64,000 nucleotides of DNA from Aquimarina sp. BL5 (GCF_003443675.1 NZ_CP031963.1:4487501-4551500), one strand, 5' to 3'. Positions 28,739 to 38,983 are shown, numbered from the stretch's first letter. Notes: a model not told the origin generated them from the sequence alone. Translations and numbers: made by a program.

Positions 28739-28784
28739 AAAAATTCCTTGAGGTTTTTAAAACAAAATCTCGAGGAATTTTTAT
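28739..28784. terminator. Bidirectional terminator between the DUF6515 and SPOR genes
   Basis: AAAAATTCCTTGAG pairs with CTCGAGGAATTTTT with one mismatch around a 16-base loop, in a convergent intergenic space. Confidence 0.75.
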
Positions 28785-28797
28785 TTAAGAACTTGTA

Positions 28798-29424
28798 TTA
28801 CCAAGCTTCTTCAATTTTTATACGTTTTCCATTTTGGTAAGAAGCTATAAAAGCACCTCTAAAACCTAAACGGACTAGTTCTCTACGGAACTTTTTAGCT
28901 TCAGATAATGATGCAAAATTACCAAGAGCATATTTATTAAAACTTCCTGCTTTGATTTCTTTGAAATTAACAAATTTATCTGAGTATAACGATAAATCTT
29001 TTTCCTCAAAAGCTCCAATTTGTACGGCATATACCAGCTCATCTTGTAACGAAGCCTTCTCTAATTCGTTATCCTGATTATCAATTTCATTTTCTGAAGC
29101 ATTGATCTCTTGATCCATTGATAGGTTCTTGATCGTTTCTTCCAGTTCCGTGATTTTATTCTTAAGCATGGCAGACTGCTTATTAGACTCACTTTTGGAA
29201 ATCATCCCGTCAGAAGTGCTGAATTTCATAAAATATACCGTTCCTGCAACTCCTAGAAGTGCAATAATGCCTAAAATAATCGTAGCGATTTTAAACTTTC
29301 TAGCATTCTCTTGTTCGTCTCTAAGTGCTTTGGTATGAGTGTAATTAGAAACACGTTTTTCTTCTTTAGCTTCATCTATTTGAACTTGGAAATCCAATAG
29401 TTCGTCATCACTAATATAAGGCAT
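28798..29424 (-). CDS. SPOR-domain membrane protein
   Basis: 208 residues from the ATG at 29424; the TTG at 29448 falls inside a promoter -7 element and cannot be the start. A cytoplasmic N-terminus (MPYISDDELLDF) precedes one membrane helix (about residues 46-66, FKIATIILGIIALLGVAGTVYFM), a coiled-coil stretch (MLKNKITELEETIKNLS), and a C-terminal SPOR domain (YAVQIGAFEEKDL to FRGAFIASYQNGKRI), which binds glycan strands lacking stem peptides, typically at division sites. Type II topology with SPOR outside fits this role. Confidence 0.88.
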   Translation of the reverse strand: MPYISDDELLDFQVQIDEAKEEKRVSNYTHTKALRDEQENARKFKIATIILGIIALLGVAGTVYFMKFSTSDGMISKSESNKQSAMLKNKITELEETIKNLSMDQEINASENEIDNQDNELEKASLQDELVYAVQIGAFEEKDLSLYSDKFVNFKEIKAGSFNKYALGNFASLSEAKKFRRELVRLGFRGAFIASYQNGKRIKIEEAW

Positions 29425-29445
29425 GATTTGTGGTTTTAATATGTT

Positions 29446-29474
29446 CAAATATAGGAGATTATTGCTTTATCCAA
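29446..29474 (-). promoter_or_regulatory. Promoter of the SPOR gene
   Basis: On the minus strand TTG, an 18-base spacer and TATATTTG match the Bacteroidetes TTG/TANNTTTG promoter. The -7 element ends 22 bases before the ATG at 29424. Confidence 0.55.
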
Positions 29475-29830
29475 AAATTAAATTACTGATTAACCGTAAT
29501 TGGTTGGGTGTACTGATAAGTTTTCATTGTTAGAGATGTAGAATAATCAACAAATTATAAAGTGAATGATACCTGAAGTAAATCTTATAAAATCTAACTT
29601 TCTAAGTATTACATAAAACCTGTGTAGGATTTTTTGTCAAATAAATGAAGAAAAAGTCTATTAATGTACTCCTGACGATTTTAAATGACACCATGTCGAA
29701 TATTTTTAAGACACGAAAATATTATGCTCAATAGCGCGTTATTTCTTTTTCGGTATTCTATTTTAACGATCCTCCCACCCTAATCGAAATAGAATACGGA
29801 TTTTATTACCATACTCAAAACTTAACCATC
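29475..29830. other. Gene-free leader region of the type B T9SS cargo gene, with a strong hairpin
   Basis: About 355 bases without a reading frame. The only structure seen is the 11-bp perfect inverted repeat at 29753-29797. The rest is AT-rich and holds the promoter of the cargo gene; I could not place a convincing -33/-7 pair. Confidence 0.55.
29753..29797 (+). promoter_or_regulatory. Hairpin in the leader of the T9SS type B gene
   Basis: GTATTCTATTT and AAATAGAATAC form an 11-bp perfect stem, extended after a small bulge by CGAT/ATCG; it ends 33 bases before the GTG start and contains a CCTCCCACCC loop. No T-run follows, so it is not a classic terminator. Confidence 0.5.
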
Positions 29831-32800
29831 GTGAGCACAAAGACATACTTAAGGGCGCAATTATTATTGCTTTTTCTTCTATCTAATTTAATATATTCAC
29901 AATCTAACCTTGTTTTAGAGGTTGATGGTGGCGGACCTACTTCAATATGTAGAGGTTCAAGGATCCAAATTAATGCTATTGCAAGTCCGCCGAATGATGC
30001 CTATCTATATGTATGGAGGAATGTTAATACGGGACAAGAATTAAAAAGAGAAACAGGAGATGATGGAACTTTCCTTGTTTTCGATGCATTACAGCAACCT
30101 GTTACGCTTGAAGTTCAGGTATCTGGTGGTGGTGGATTTGCACAAGAAAGAATCACTATACAAACAGAAGATCCAGGAAATCCAGGTCTCAATACAACAA
30201 TATTTTTATGTGGTAGAACAGGTATTATTAATTTGTTTGATGAATTAGATGGAGGACCAGACCCAGGAGGAACATGGGAAAATGGGATTGATACATATGA
30301 TACTTCTAATCCAAATGGAGGAGCGTTTACCTATACAGTTGGAGGAAGTGGCTCTTGCCCGACTGTAAATGCAGTTATTACGGTTAGACCATGTGAAGAT
30401 AATGATACAGATAATGATGGCGTTTCAAACGTTGATGACGATGATGATGATAATGATGGGATTCCAGATATAATAGAAGATGGCTTTTGCACTGCCGCGA
30501 CAATAACTCCTATTTTTGTTTTAGAGGAAGATTTCGGTTTTGGAGGCCCTACCAGGAGTCGATATGCCGAAGGTTTAGGTCTGACATATCAACCAGGTTT
30601 GCCACAAGATATAAGTAACGATGGAGAATATAATGTAGCAACTTCCACATATTTCAGAACAGCTGGTGGTTTTGATGCGACATTTTTATCAACAGATCTT
30701 ATTGGCGAAGAAGACGCCAATGGAGATATAGATGGTAGATATTTAGCTATAAATATGAAATCCAGTGTATTCGCAGATGCGCCTATTTTTGTAGCGGATA
30801 ATTTACCAGTTACTCCAGGAATAGAGTATACTTTTAGTATGTCTATTGCTAGTTTAAATAATAATATGGGAGAACGCCCCGCTAATCTAACAATAGAAGT
30901 AGTAGATCAAAATACAGGTATCGCGATTTTTAGTGAAGATTCAGGAGAAATAGCAAATGGTACTGACGTTTGGAACTTAGTGGAAGATGTATTTACACCA
31001 GATCCTGGAGTTACAGTAGTAACCATAAGAGTAATTAATAGACAAAATATAGATGGTAACGGTAATGATATTGGGATTGATAATATTTTCCTTTCTACCA
31101 CAGGTTGTGATTTCGATCGAGATGGGATTCCTAATTCTCAGGATTTAGATGCCGATAATGATGGTATTTATGATATCGTAGAATCAGGAAATGCAGCAGC
31201 AGATGGGAATGGAGATGGACAATTTGATGGAGGAATCAATACCGATGGAACATCTACTACAGTAGTGCATAATGTTATCAATTCTGATAGTGATCCTAAT
31301 CAAGATTTCCTTGATATTGATGCTGATGGTGACGGTATTATTGATAACATAGAAGGGCAATCTACTGCAGGTTATATCGCGCCAAGTGGAGTCGATGGAG
31401 ATTTTAATGGAGTCGATGATAGTTACGATACTAATGGTTCTGCAATAACACCCGTAAATTCTAACACTACGCCAGCTCCCGATTATATAGATACAAACTC
31501 AGACCCGGTAACTGGTGATTGTTTAGATGACACTATTGAGGGATATGATACTGATCAAGATGGAGTTTCTGATGTAGTAGCAGGTGGAGCAGATGGAGAC
31601 GGTGATGGATTGGATGATGCATTCGATACAGTTGTACTGGATAGAGTGACTGTACAAATTAATGCAAATAATGGAGGAACAGTTCCTACTGATTTTCCAA
31701 ATAATCATAACCCTCTAACAGAAGAAAGAGATTGGAGAGAAGAAATAGGAGATGTAGATGTGGATCCACTTGATATTACGATATGTGATCCGGTCAATTT
31801 ATTTGATCAGTTGCCAATGGGAACATTGACCACAGGAACTTGGAGTGTACCAGCAACAGGTACTGCGCTAACTGGAGGTCATTTAGGGACATTAGATCCT
31901 GCCTTAGCAGGTATTTTGGATGGAGAATATATTTATACGCTTCCGGTATTATCTACAGGGTGTCCACCCATTAGATATCTAATAGATGTTACAATCGATG
32001 ATACTTGTCAATGCCCGGATATCGATGAACCTGTCGTACCCACGGCACCTGTAACTACTTGTATTGATGCAACACCCTTACCGTCTGTGACGGTTACACT
32101 AGCACCTGGTTTAGAAGGGCGCTGGTATTTAGCCGATGGAGTAACTCCTATAGCAAGAGCTCAAAATACAGATACATTCACGCCCTTAAGATCTGAGTTA
32201 GTAGTAGGTGATAATACATTTAGAGTAGAAGCTTATGAACCTGTAGGAATGTGTACGAGTGATCTTGTAGATGTAATTATTACAGTGACAGCTCCGCCAG
32301 AAGCCGGTGAGCCTAATGATATGCCACCAGTACCGGTTGCTCTATGTGAAGGAGATAATATGATTATTGACTTATTTGAAGAATTAACTGGAGAAGATAC
32401 AGGAGGTGTTTGGACAGATTCAACGGATACAGTTATTCCAGGTGGTGCTATTTCTGCAAATGCAAATATTGCTGGAGATTATACATACACGGTAACTAGT
32501 AATGGTTGTACAGATACAGCTGTAATAAACGTAACTATTAGTACAGTACCTACTTTAGCGTTTGGAGCTACAAGCTGTGCTGCTGACCGAGCTACTTATG
32601 ATGTGTCCTTTACCACTAACGGTACCTGGAATATTTCGGTAGATCCAGCTAATGAAGGAACTGTTGATGTAGCTAATTCAATGATTACCGGAATTACGGA
32701 TGGAATTGATATTACAATAATCGCTATGAATCCAAGTAATGATTCGTGCGAAGCGATGTTGGTAGTTACGGCGCCAGATTGTAGTTGTCCGGATATTGTA

Positions 32801-34207
32801 GAACCTACCAACCCAAGTAACGAGAGTATATGTGTCGGTTCTACAACACCTGTTTTGTCTGTAGATGTGTTGCCTGGTCAGACGGCAAACTGGTATGATG
32901 AGAATGGGAGTCCTTTAATTACAAACAGTACGACATTTACTCCTACAGATACAGCAGTAGGAGATTATGTATATAATGTAGAAGCTTTTGATACAACAGA
33001 AAACTGTGCTAGTGATCGTATAGAGGTTTTATATCAAATTCTTAGTGTTCCGGTTATTGACCCTATAGATCCAGTTTCTGCTTGTGAGTCGTATGAATTG
33101 CCAACATTAGCAGTTGGGGATTATTTTACCCAAACCAACGGAGCAGGTACTCAGCTCAATGCCGGTGATATTATTGATATAAGCCAGGTGATATATGTGT
33201 ATGCCGAAACAGCGACGACACCCAATTGTTTTGATGAAGAAGTATTGGATATTACCATAAATCCTTTACCAAATCCTATAGCGCCAGTTAATCCTGGAGA
33301 TCGTTTTTGTGAAAGTTATACATTACCAGCTTTACAAGCAGGGCAAAGTTATTATACCGGACCTAATGGAACAGGGACACAATTAAGTGCTGGGCAAGAA
33401 ATTAGAGAAAGCCAAACTATATTTTTACAGGAAGTTGATACCAATGGTTGTGAAAATGAAGTTGATTTCTTTGTCGAAATACAAACGATAGAAGAATTAG
33501 AGATAGAGCCGGGTTCTATATGTCTTGGAGTAGACTTTTCCGATTCATTTACTATTGACACAGAATTAAACGATGCGAATTTTTCATTCGAATGGAGTCT
33601 GGACGGAACCATAATTCCAGGAGCTACTCAATCTTTCTATGACGCTAATACACCAGGGATGTATACGATAGTTTATACAGATGTAGTATCAATGTGCTCT
33701 GGAATTACTCAAGTAATAATTGAAGGGATTAATGGTCCACAAACCCTAGACCTTCGGTTATCTAACGGATCTTTTGCAGATAGTAATGATATTATAGCAA
33801 CGGTAGATGGCGATGGTCCTTATGAGTTTAGTCTAGATGGTGGTTTTCCTCAGGACAGTAATGTATTTACTAATGTCCCTGTAGGACTCAGGGAAGTTAC
33901 TGCGACTAGCATAGATGGATGTGGTTCTATAACAGGATCTATATTCGTAATTGGGTTTCCTACTTTCTTTACTCCTAATAATGATGGATTTAATGATCAG
34001 TGGGGAGTTGTTGGAAATGAAGACACTCCAGAGATGGATATCTACATTTTCGATAGGTATGGAAAACTACTTCAACAATTGAATAGGGATAATCAATGGG
34101 ATGGTACATATGGAGGAAAACCCCTGCCCGCAACGGATTATTGGTTTGTAGCAGAGTTCAGAGATGGATCAGCTACGTATAGAAGACACTTTACACTAAA
34201 ACGATAA
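29831..34207 (+). CDS. Giant T9SS cargo with type B (gliding-motility) C-terminal domain and calcium-binding repeats
   Basis: 1458 residues from a GTG start, which opens a signal peptide ending IYSQSN. Thrombospondin type 3-like calcium repeats occur near residues 190-215 (Asp/Asn-rich, DNDTDNDGVSN, DDDDDNDGIPD) and again near 430-600. Many beta-sandwich segments follow (PxTGTWS, GGVWTD, NAVITVRP), with repeated motifs VPVIDPIDPVSACESY and INPLPNPIAPVNPGD. The last ~85 residues (FPTFFTPNNDGFNDQWG to FTLKR) are the type B CTD exported through T9SS with a PorP/SprF partner, here encoded next door. Likely an adhesin or mucopolymer-like surface protein. Confidence 0.93.
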   Translation: MSTKTYLRAQLLLLFLLSNLIYSQSNLVLEVDGGGPTSICRGSRIQINAIASPPNDAYLYVWRNVNTGQELKRETGDDGTFLVFDALQQPVTLEVQVSGGGGFAQERITIQTEDPGNPGLNTTIFLCGRTGIINLFDELDGGPDPGGTWENGIDTYDTSNPNGGAFTYTVGGSGSCPTVNAVITVRPCEDNDTDNDGVSNVDDDDDDNDGIPDIIEDGFCTAATITPIFVLEEDFGFGGPTRSRYAEGLGLTYQPGLPQDISNDGEYNVATSTYFRTAGGFDATFLSTDLIGEEDANGDIDGRYLAINMKSSVFADAPIFVADNLPVTPGIEYTFSMSIASLNNNMGERPANLTIEVVDQNTGIAIFSEDSGEIANGTDVWNLVEDVFTPDPGVTVVTIRVINRQNIDGNGNDIGIDNIFLSTTGCDFDRDGIPNSQDLDADNDGIYDIVESGNAAADGNGDGQFDGGINTDGTSTTVVHNVINSDSDPNQDFLDIDADGDGIIDNIEGQSTAGYIAPSGVDGDFNGVDDSYDTNGSAITPVNSNTTPAPDYIDTNSDPVTGDCLDDTIEGYDTDQDGVSDVVAGGADGDGDGLDDAFDTVVLDRVTVQINANNGGTVPTDFPNNHNPLTEERDWREEIGDVDVDPLDITICDPVNLFDQLPMGTLTTGTWSVPATGTALTGGHLGTLDPALAGILDGEYIYTLPVLSTGCPPIRYLIDVTIDDTCQCPDIDEPVVPTAPVTTCIDATPLPSVTVTLAPGLEGRWYLADGVTPIARAQNTDTFTPLRSELVVGDNTFRVEAYEPVGMCTSDLVDVIITVTAPPEAGEPNDMPPVPVALCEGDNMIIDLFEELTGEDTGGVWTDSTDTVIPGGAISANANIAGDYTYTVTSNGCTDTAVINVTISTVPTLAFGATSCAADRATYDVSFTTNGTWNISVDPANEGTVDVANSMITGITDGIDITIIAMNPSNDSCEAMLVVTAPDCSCPDIVEPTNPSNESICVGSTTPVLSVDVLPGQTANWYDENGSPLITNSTTFTPTDTAVGDYVYNVEAFDTTENCASDRIEVLYQILSVPVIDPIDPVSACESYELPTLAVGDYFTQTNGAGTQLNAGDIIDISQVIYVYAETATTPNCFDEEVLDITINPLPNPIAPVNPGDRFCESYTLPALQAGQSYYTGPNGTGTQLSAGQEIRESQTIFLQEVDTNGCENEVDFFVEIQTIEELEIEPGSICLGVDFSDSFTIDTELNDANFSFEWSLDGTIIPGATQSFYDANTPGMYTIVYTDVVSMCSGITQVIIEGINGPQTLDLRLSNGSFADSNDIIATVDGDGPYEFSLDGGFPQDSNVFTNVPVGLREVTATSIDGCGSITGSIFVIGFPTFFTPNNDGFNDQWGVVGNEDTPEMDIYIFDRYGKLLQQLNRDNQWDGTYGGKPLPATDYWFVAEFRDGSATYRRHFTLKR

Positions 34208-34242
34208 TGGGAGTATTATTTCTCTATTTCAAAACAAGCAAG

Positions 34243-35241
34243 ATGAAATTTACAAAAATAAATCTAGTAGCAATAATAACATTGTTGTTTATAGGATTTG
34301 GAAATGCTCAAGAAGGCTTATCTATATATTCAGATTATCTCACTGATAATTATTATCTATTACATCCATCAATGGCTGGGGCAGCTAATTGCTCTCAGGT
34401 TCGATTAACCGGTCGTAGAAACTGGGTTGGAGAAGAAGATAGTCCAGGATTGTATACTGCAGCATATAATGGGAGAATTGGTGATTCTCAATCAGGAATC
34501 GGAGCGATTGTTTATAATGATAAAAATGGATTTTCTTCTCAGACAGGAGGATATGTAACATATGCTCATCATTTGATGTTTTCCAGAAGTGAGGTAGATT
34601 TAAATCAACTGTCTTTTGGATTAAGTGCAGGAGTCATTCAATACAGATTGGATCAAACCAGATTCGATCCTAATGATCCTTTGGTAGGACCAGGATCTCT
34701 AAGTGAAAGTGAATTTAATATAGACGTTGGTTTTTCATATAATCTATATAATTTTTATACACATGTTACCGTAAAGAATCTTTTAGAAAACTCTGGGGTC
34801 AATAATGACCTGCAATTGGTTAATAATTTAAGAAACTATCTAGTATCTGTCGGGTATGTTTTTGACCGTCCAGGAAAAACCTTTTCATACGAACCTTCTA
34901 TATTATATTCGCATAGGGAAGGCGTCCAGCAGTCTAGTATTGATTTTAACCTAAAGGTATATAGTGATATGGAATTTGGAAAGCTATGGGGTGGGTTATC
35001 TTATAGAAGAAGTTTTGACTCTATAGATTTTGTGGAAAATTCTGAAATACAAAGCCAGAGCTTGAATTATATAACTCCTTTTGTTGGCGTTAATTTCGGG
35101 AAATATATGTTCGCATATACCTATTCATATCAATCAAATCCAGTAACGTTTAATAATGGCGGTTTTCATCAAATAACATTAGGTATTGACTTTTCTTGTA
35201 GATCTAAAAAGTATGCGTGTTATTGCCCTTGGGTAGAATAA
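34243..35241 (+). CDS. PorP/SprF-family outer-membrane protein, partner of the type B cargo
   Basis: 332 residues from the ATG at 34243, which gives a normal signal peptide ending FGNAQ; a start at 34207 overlaps the cargo stop by one base and adds 12 residues before it. The PorP/SprF pattern is visible: FNxxxLHPSMAGA-like start (YYLLHPSMAGAANCS), WVGEEDSPG, GIGAIVYNDKNGF, a NVDVGFSYNLYNF strand and DFSCRSKKY near the end. It forms a 14-stranded outer-membrane barrel that anchors or recognises the preceding cargo; the immediate adjacency is typical of SprB/SprF-type pairs. Confidence 0.92.
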   Translation: MKFTKINLVAIITLLFIGFGNAQEGLSIYSDYLTDNYYLLHPSMAGAANCSQVRLTGRRNWVGEEDSPGLYTAAYNGRIGDSQSGIGAIVYNDKNGFSSQTGGYVTYAHHLMFSRSEVDLNQLSFGLSAGVIQYRLDQTRFDPNDPLVGPGSLSESEFNIDVGFSYNLYNFYTHVTVKNLLENSGVNNDLQLVNNLRNYLVSVGYVFDRPGKTFSYEPSILYSHREGVQQSSIDFNLKVYSDMEFGKLWGGLSYRRSFDSIDFVENSEIQSQSLNYITPFVGVNFGKYMFAYTYSYQSNPVTFNNGGFHQITLGIDFSCRSKKYACYCPWVE

Positions 35242-35391
35242 ATTTCTTGTCAGGTAAAACCATTTTAATGAAACATTATGTAATGGTTAACTTCTTTAAT
35301 TGGAAGAAAAATAGTTTGATCTTTATTTAAAGAAGAGATAACATCAAGTTTATTGTGATAAAATATTTTTGAAGAAAAATAAATACACACA

Positions 35392-37122
35392 ATGAACAGA
35401 AGAAATTTTTTTGAAAAATCTTTATTAGTTGCAGGAGGCTTTATGATAGCTCCTATATACATCAGTTGTAATGAAGATGACGATATAGATATTGGTATTC
35501 CGGATCTTAGTACAGACAAATTTTTTGAAGGAGTTGCAAGTTTTGATCCTACTGATTCTAAAGTCATTATATGGACACGATTTACTCCTGATACTGGTAG
35601 TTCTAATACTGTAATTAATTGGCAAATTGCTTCAGATCAAAATTTTAACGATGTAGTGAGAAGTGGTGAGTTTGTAACGGGAGCAGACAGGGATTATACA
35701 GTAGCGATAGATGTTCAAGAGCTACCTTCTAATAGCAAATTTTACTATCGGTTCTTTGAGTTGGAAACACAAACAACTTCTGTAGTCGGTGAAACGATTA
35801 CACTTCCAGCATCTGGGGATATGATAACTGATGTGAAGTTAGCCGTTTGTTCTTGTGCAAATTTTGCAGCAGGATTATTTAATGTGTACGGAGCCATGGC
35901 TAATTCTGAAGCAGATGTGATCGTGCATTTGGGAGATTACATCTACGAATATGGAGAAGGTGAGTACGGTACTAATGAAAATACTGTAGCCTTAGATAGA
36001 GTTCATAAACCAGCAAATGAAATTGTATCACTTACAGATTATCGAGCGAGGTATAAGCAATATAGAAGTGATGCTCAACTACAATTAGCCCATCAGAAAA
36101 AACCATTTATCTGTGTGTGGGATGACCACGAAGTTACCAATGATGCTTATAAAGATGGTGCAGAGAATCATCAAGATACTGAAGGATCCTATGAAGTTAG
36201 AAAACAAACGGCAATACAAGTATATAGTGAATTTTTGCCTCTAAGATCTACAGATCCATTTAAGATTTACAGAACATTTGATTTTGGTAGTGTATTAAGT
36301 TTACATATGTTAGATACCCGAATTATAGGTAGAGATAAGCAACTTTCTTATAATGATTTCTTTAGCCCAAGTACAGGATTAGATACAGTTGCATTTCAGA
36401 CAGCCTTGCAAGACCCTAGTAGAGCTTTATTAGGATCGGAACAGCTAAATTGGTTGTCTGGAGCAATCGCTGGAAGTAATGCAAACTGGCAAGTATTAGG
36501 ACAACAAGTACTAATGGGTAAAATGTTTATGCCAGCAGAATTACTTATTCTTATCGGTAGGGTCGTAGGAGAAGTTGGAGCATTAGGAGCTGCTACTCCA
36601 GAAACGGCTGCTGCTTTTGAAGCTTCATTAACGGAGCTAACAGCGATTAAAACAAGATTGCTAGCTGGAGATATTACATTGACCGACGAAGAGATCGCTA
36701 GGGTACAAACAGTTATTCCTTATAACTTAGATGCTTGGGATGGTTATTTTATCGAGAGAGAACAACTTTTTGCAATGCTGGGAGGAAGAAAAACAGTTTG
36801 TCTAGCTGGTGATACTCATAACGCTTGGTATAGTGCGTTAAAAGATGTAAGTGGAAAAGAAATAGGAGCAGAATTTGCTACATCTTCAGTTTCTTCTCCG
36901 GGATTCGAAGGTTTTCTAGGTGTAGATGGGAATCAGGCCGAAGGTTTTCAGCAAGCTTTGGAGATCCTGATTGATGACTTACAATATATGGATGCTACAC
37001 AAAGAGGATTTTTACAGGTTACCTTTACGACTAGTAGTAGTCAGGCACAATGGAATTTTATTAATACCATCGCTGCAGAAAACTACACTGTAAGTGTTGG
37101 GAAAACAGTTTCGTATAGTTAG
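35392..37122 (+). CDS. phoD: PhoD-like alkaline phosphatase/phosphodiesterase (lipoprotein)
   Basis: 576 residues. The N-terminus MNRRNFF and Cys26 (YISC) combine a Tat-like twin arginine with a lipobox. An N-terminal Fn3-like PhoD_N domain (about residues 40-140, FDPTDSKVIIWTRFTP) precedes the catalytic domain with LGDYIYEYGEGEYG, VWDDHEVTNDAYKDG and LAGDTHNAW, which hold the metal ligands of the PhoD family (iron and calcium). It hydrolyses phosphate mono- or diesters in the periplasm or at the surface, usually for phosphate supply. Stands alone with a clear terminator downstream. Confidence 0.93.
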   Translation: MNRRNFFEKSLLVAGGFMIAPIYISCNEDDDIDIGIPDLSTDKFFEGVASFDPTDSKVIIWTRFTPDTGSSNTVINWQIASDQNFNDVVRSGEFVTGADRDYTVAIDVQELPSNSKFYYRFFELETQTTSVVGETITLPASGDMITDVKLAVCSCANFAAGLFNVYGAMANSEADVIVHLGDYIYEYGEGEYGTNENTVALDRVHKPANEIVSLTDYRARYKQYRSDAQLQLAHQKKPFICVWDDHEVTNDAYKDGAENHQDTEGSYEVRKQTAIQVYSEFLPLRSTDPFKIYRTFDFGSVLSLHMLDTRIIGRDKQLSYNDFFSPSTGLDTVAFQTALQDPSRALLGSEQLNWLSGAIAGSNANWQVLGQQVLMGKMFMPAELLILIGRVVGEVGALGAATPETAAAFEASLTELTAIKTRLLAGDITLTDEEIARVQTVIPYNLDAWDGYFIEREQLFAMLGGRKTVCLAGDTHNAWYSALKDVSGKEIGAEFATSSVSSPGFEGFLGVDGNQAEGFQQALEILIDDLQYMDATQRGFLQVTFTTSSSQAQWNFINTIAAENYTVSVGKTVSYS

Positions 37123-37148
37123 AAAGCCTTAATTTAGAAGTAGTGACT

Positions 37149-37179
37149 AAAAACGCAACCTGAAGAGGTTACGTTTTTT
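37149..37179 (+). terminator. Terminator after the PhoD gene
   Basis: AAAAACGCAACCT pairs with AGGTTACGTTTTT (one mismatch) around a four-base loop, followed by further T. Confidence 0.85.
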
Positions 37180-37239
37180 GTATTTATTGGTTTTATATTA
37201 TTTTGACTGAGCCGTTTTCCTATTTAAAAAGAATATGAT

Positions 37240-38931
37240 TTACTCTGCGACCTCTACGATAAGATTATCTTCAGTTTTAGTTACTTTGGTTAATCCTAAT
37301 TTAGAAAGACCTTTCATTCCTTTATCCCAAGCTTTGTTACTTAAACCAGAAGCAGTTTTTAGATCACCTAAAGCCATGCTTTGTTCTTTTTTGATAATTT
37401 CAAAAATAGCTTTTTCGTTATCATTCAATTCTACAGCCTTTTTTTCAGGACGCATCTGTGGGAAAAACAATACCTCTTGTATCGATTGATTATTGGTTAA
37501 ATACATGATTAACCTATCCATACCAATTCCCATTCCAGAGGTAGGAGGCATACCATATTCTAAAGCTCTAATAAAGTCATTGTCAATAAACATCGCTTCG
37601 TCATCTCCTTTTTCGCTCAATTTTAGTTGTGCTTCAAAACGTTCGCGTTGATCAATAGGATCATTAAGCTCAGAGTATGCATTGGCAATTTCTTTACCAC
37701 ACACCATAAGCTCAAAACGCTCTGTAAGCTCTGGATTATCTCTATGCTCTTTACATAAAGGACTCATTTCTTTTGGGTAATCTGTAATAAATGTTGGTTG
37801 GATATAGTTTCCTTCGCATTTTTCTCCAAAAATCTCATCGATCAACTTTCCTTTACCCATGGTTTCATCCACTTCGATCCCCATTCCTTTTGCCGCTTCG
37901 CGAATCTCTTCTTCAGATTTTCCTGTGATGTCAAATCCAGTGAAATGTTTGATAGAATCAGTCATCGTTACACGAGCATAAGGTGTTTTGAAGTTTATTT
38001 TATGTTCTCCAAAAGTAGCATCTGTCGTTCCATTTACAGCAATTGCACAGTGTTCTACCAGATTTTCGGTAAACTCCATCATCCAGTTGTAGTCTTTATA
38101 GGCTACATAAATTTCCATTGCGGTAAACTCAGGATTATGAGTTCTGTCCATTCCTTCATTTCTAAAGTTCTTAGAAAACTCATATACGCCTTCAAAACCA
38201 CCAACGATTAATCGTTTTAGGTACAACTCATTAGCAATACGCATGTATAAAGGTATGTCTAGAGAGTTATGGTGTGTTATAAAAGGACGCGCAGAAGCAC
38301 CACCGGGGATTGGCTGTAGAATTGGTGTTTCTACTTCAAAATATCCTTTGGTATTAAAAAACTCACGCATAGCGTTAAAGAGTTTTGTCCTTTTTACAAA
38401 TACATCTTTTACACCGGGATTGACGACTAAGTCTACATAACGCTGACGATATCTCAATTCTGGATCCGTAAAAGCATCATGAACCTTGCCATCTGCATCT
38501 GTTCTAGGTTGAGGTAGTGGTTTAAGCGTTTTACTTAATAAGGTAAAATCTTTTACCATCACCGTTTTTTCACCAACTTGTGTGGTAAAAAGCTCGCCTT
38601 CTACACCAATAAAGTCACCAATGTCCAGTAATTTTTTATAGATTTCGTTGTATTTGGTTTTGTCTTCACCAGTACAGATTTCGTCTCTGTTAAAATATAC
38701 CTGTATACGGCCATTAGAGTCTTGCAATTCTGCAAAAGAAGCTTTCCCTTGTATACGTCTGGACATTAATCTTCCTGCGATGATTACTTTTTTTCCTTCT
38801 TCATATTTCTGTTTTATGTCCTCAGAAGTATGATCCACAGGAAATAATGCTGCAGGATATGGATTGATACCTAAGTCGCGTAAAGATTTTAGCTTCTCTC
38901 TTCTTACAAGTTCTTGTTCTGATAATTGCAT
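37240..38931 (-). CDS. lysS: Lysyl-tRNA synthetase, class II, with C-terminal extension
   Basis: 563 residues; bacterial LysRS is about 500. N-terminal OB-fold anticodon domain (residues ~55-160, VIIAGRLMSRRIQGKASFAELQD), catalytic domain with motif 2 FRNEGMDRTHNPEFT and motif 3 GMPPTSGMGIGMDRL. An additional ~65-residue C-terminal end (residues ~500-563, ELNDNEKAIFEIIKKEQS to VEVAE) resembles a small winged-helix-like unit and is seen in Bacteroidetes LysRS. Single essential housekeeping enzyme, charging tRNA-Lys. Promoter match at 38953-38983. Confidence 0.97.
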   Translation of the reverse strand: MQLSEQELVRREKLKSLRDLGINPYPAALFPVDHTSEDIKQKYEEGKKVIIAGRLMSRRIQGKASFAELQDSNGRIQVYFNRDEICTGEDKTKYNEIYKKLLDIGDFIGVEGELFTTQVGEKTVMVKDFTLLSKTLKPLPQPRTDADGKVHDAFTDPELRYRQRYVDLVVNPGVKDVFVKRTKLFNAMREFFNTKGYFEVETPILQPIPGGASARPFITHHNSLDIPLYMRIANELYLKRLIVGGFEGVYEFSKNFRNEGMDRTHNPEFTAMEIYVAYKDYNWMMEFTENLVEHCAIAVNGTTDATFGEHKINFKTPYARVTMTDSIKHFTGFDITGKSEEEIREAAKGMGIEVDETMGKGKLIDEIFGEKCEGNYIQPTFITDYPKEMSPLCKEHRDNPELTERFELMVCGKEIANAYSELNDPIDQRERFEAQLKLSEKGDDEAMFIDNDFIRALEYGMPPTSGMGIGMDRLIMYLTNNQSIQEVLFFPQMRPEKKAVELNDNEKAIFEIIKKEQSMALGDLKTASGLSNKAWDKGMKGLSKLGLTKVTKTEDNLIVEVAE

Positions 38932-38952
38932 AATGCTGCCGTTTTAAGCGTG

Positions 38953-38983
38953 CAAAGATACGAAGTATGATATAATCTTTCAA
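38953..38983 (-). promoter_or_regulatory. Promoter of lysS
   Basis: On the minus strand TTG, a 20-base spacer and TATCTTTG match the Bacteroidetes consensus TTG-N19-21-TANNTTTG exactly. The -7 element ends 21 bases before the lysS ATG. Confidence 0.7.

Noticed and set aside
35265..35567. 100-residue minus-strand frame over the start of the PhoD gene
   Set aside because: It overlaps the well-supported PhoD signal peptide and first domain on the other strand and shows no motif.
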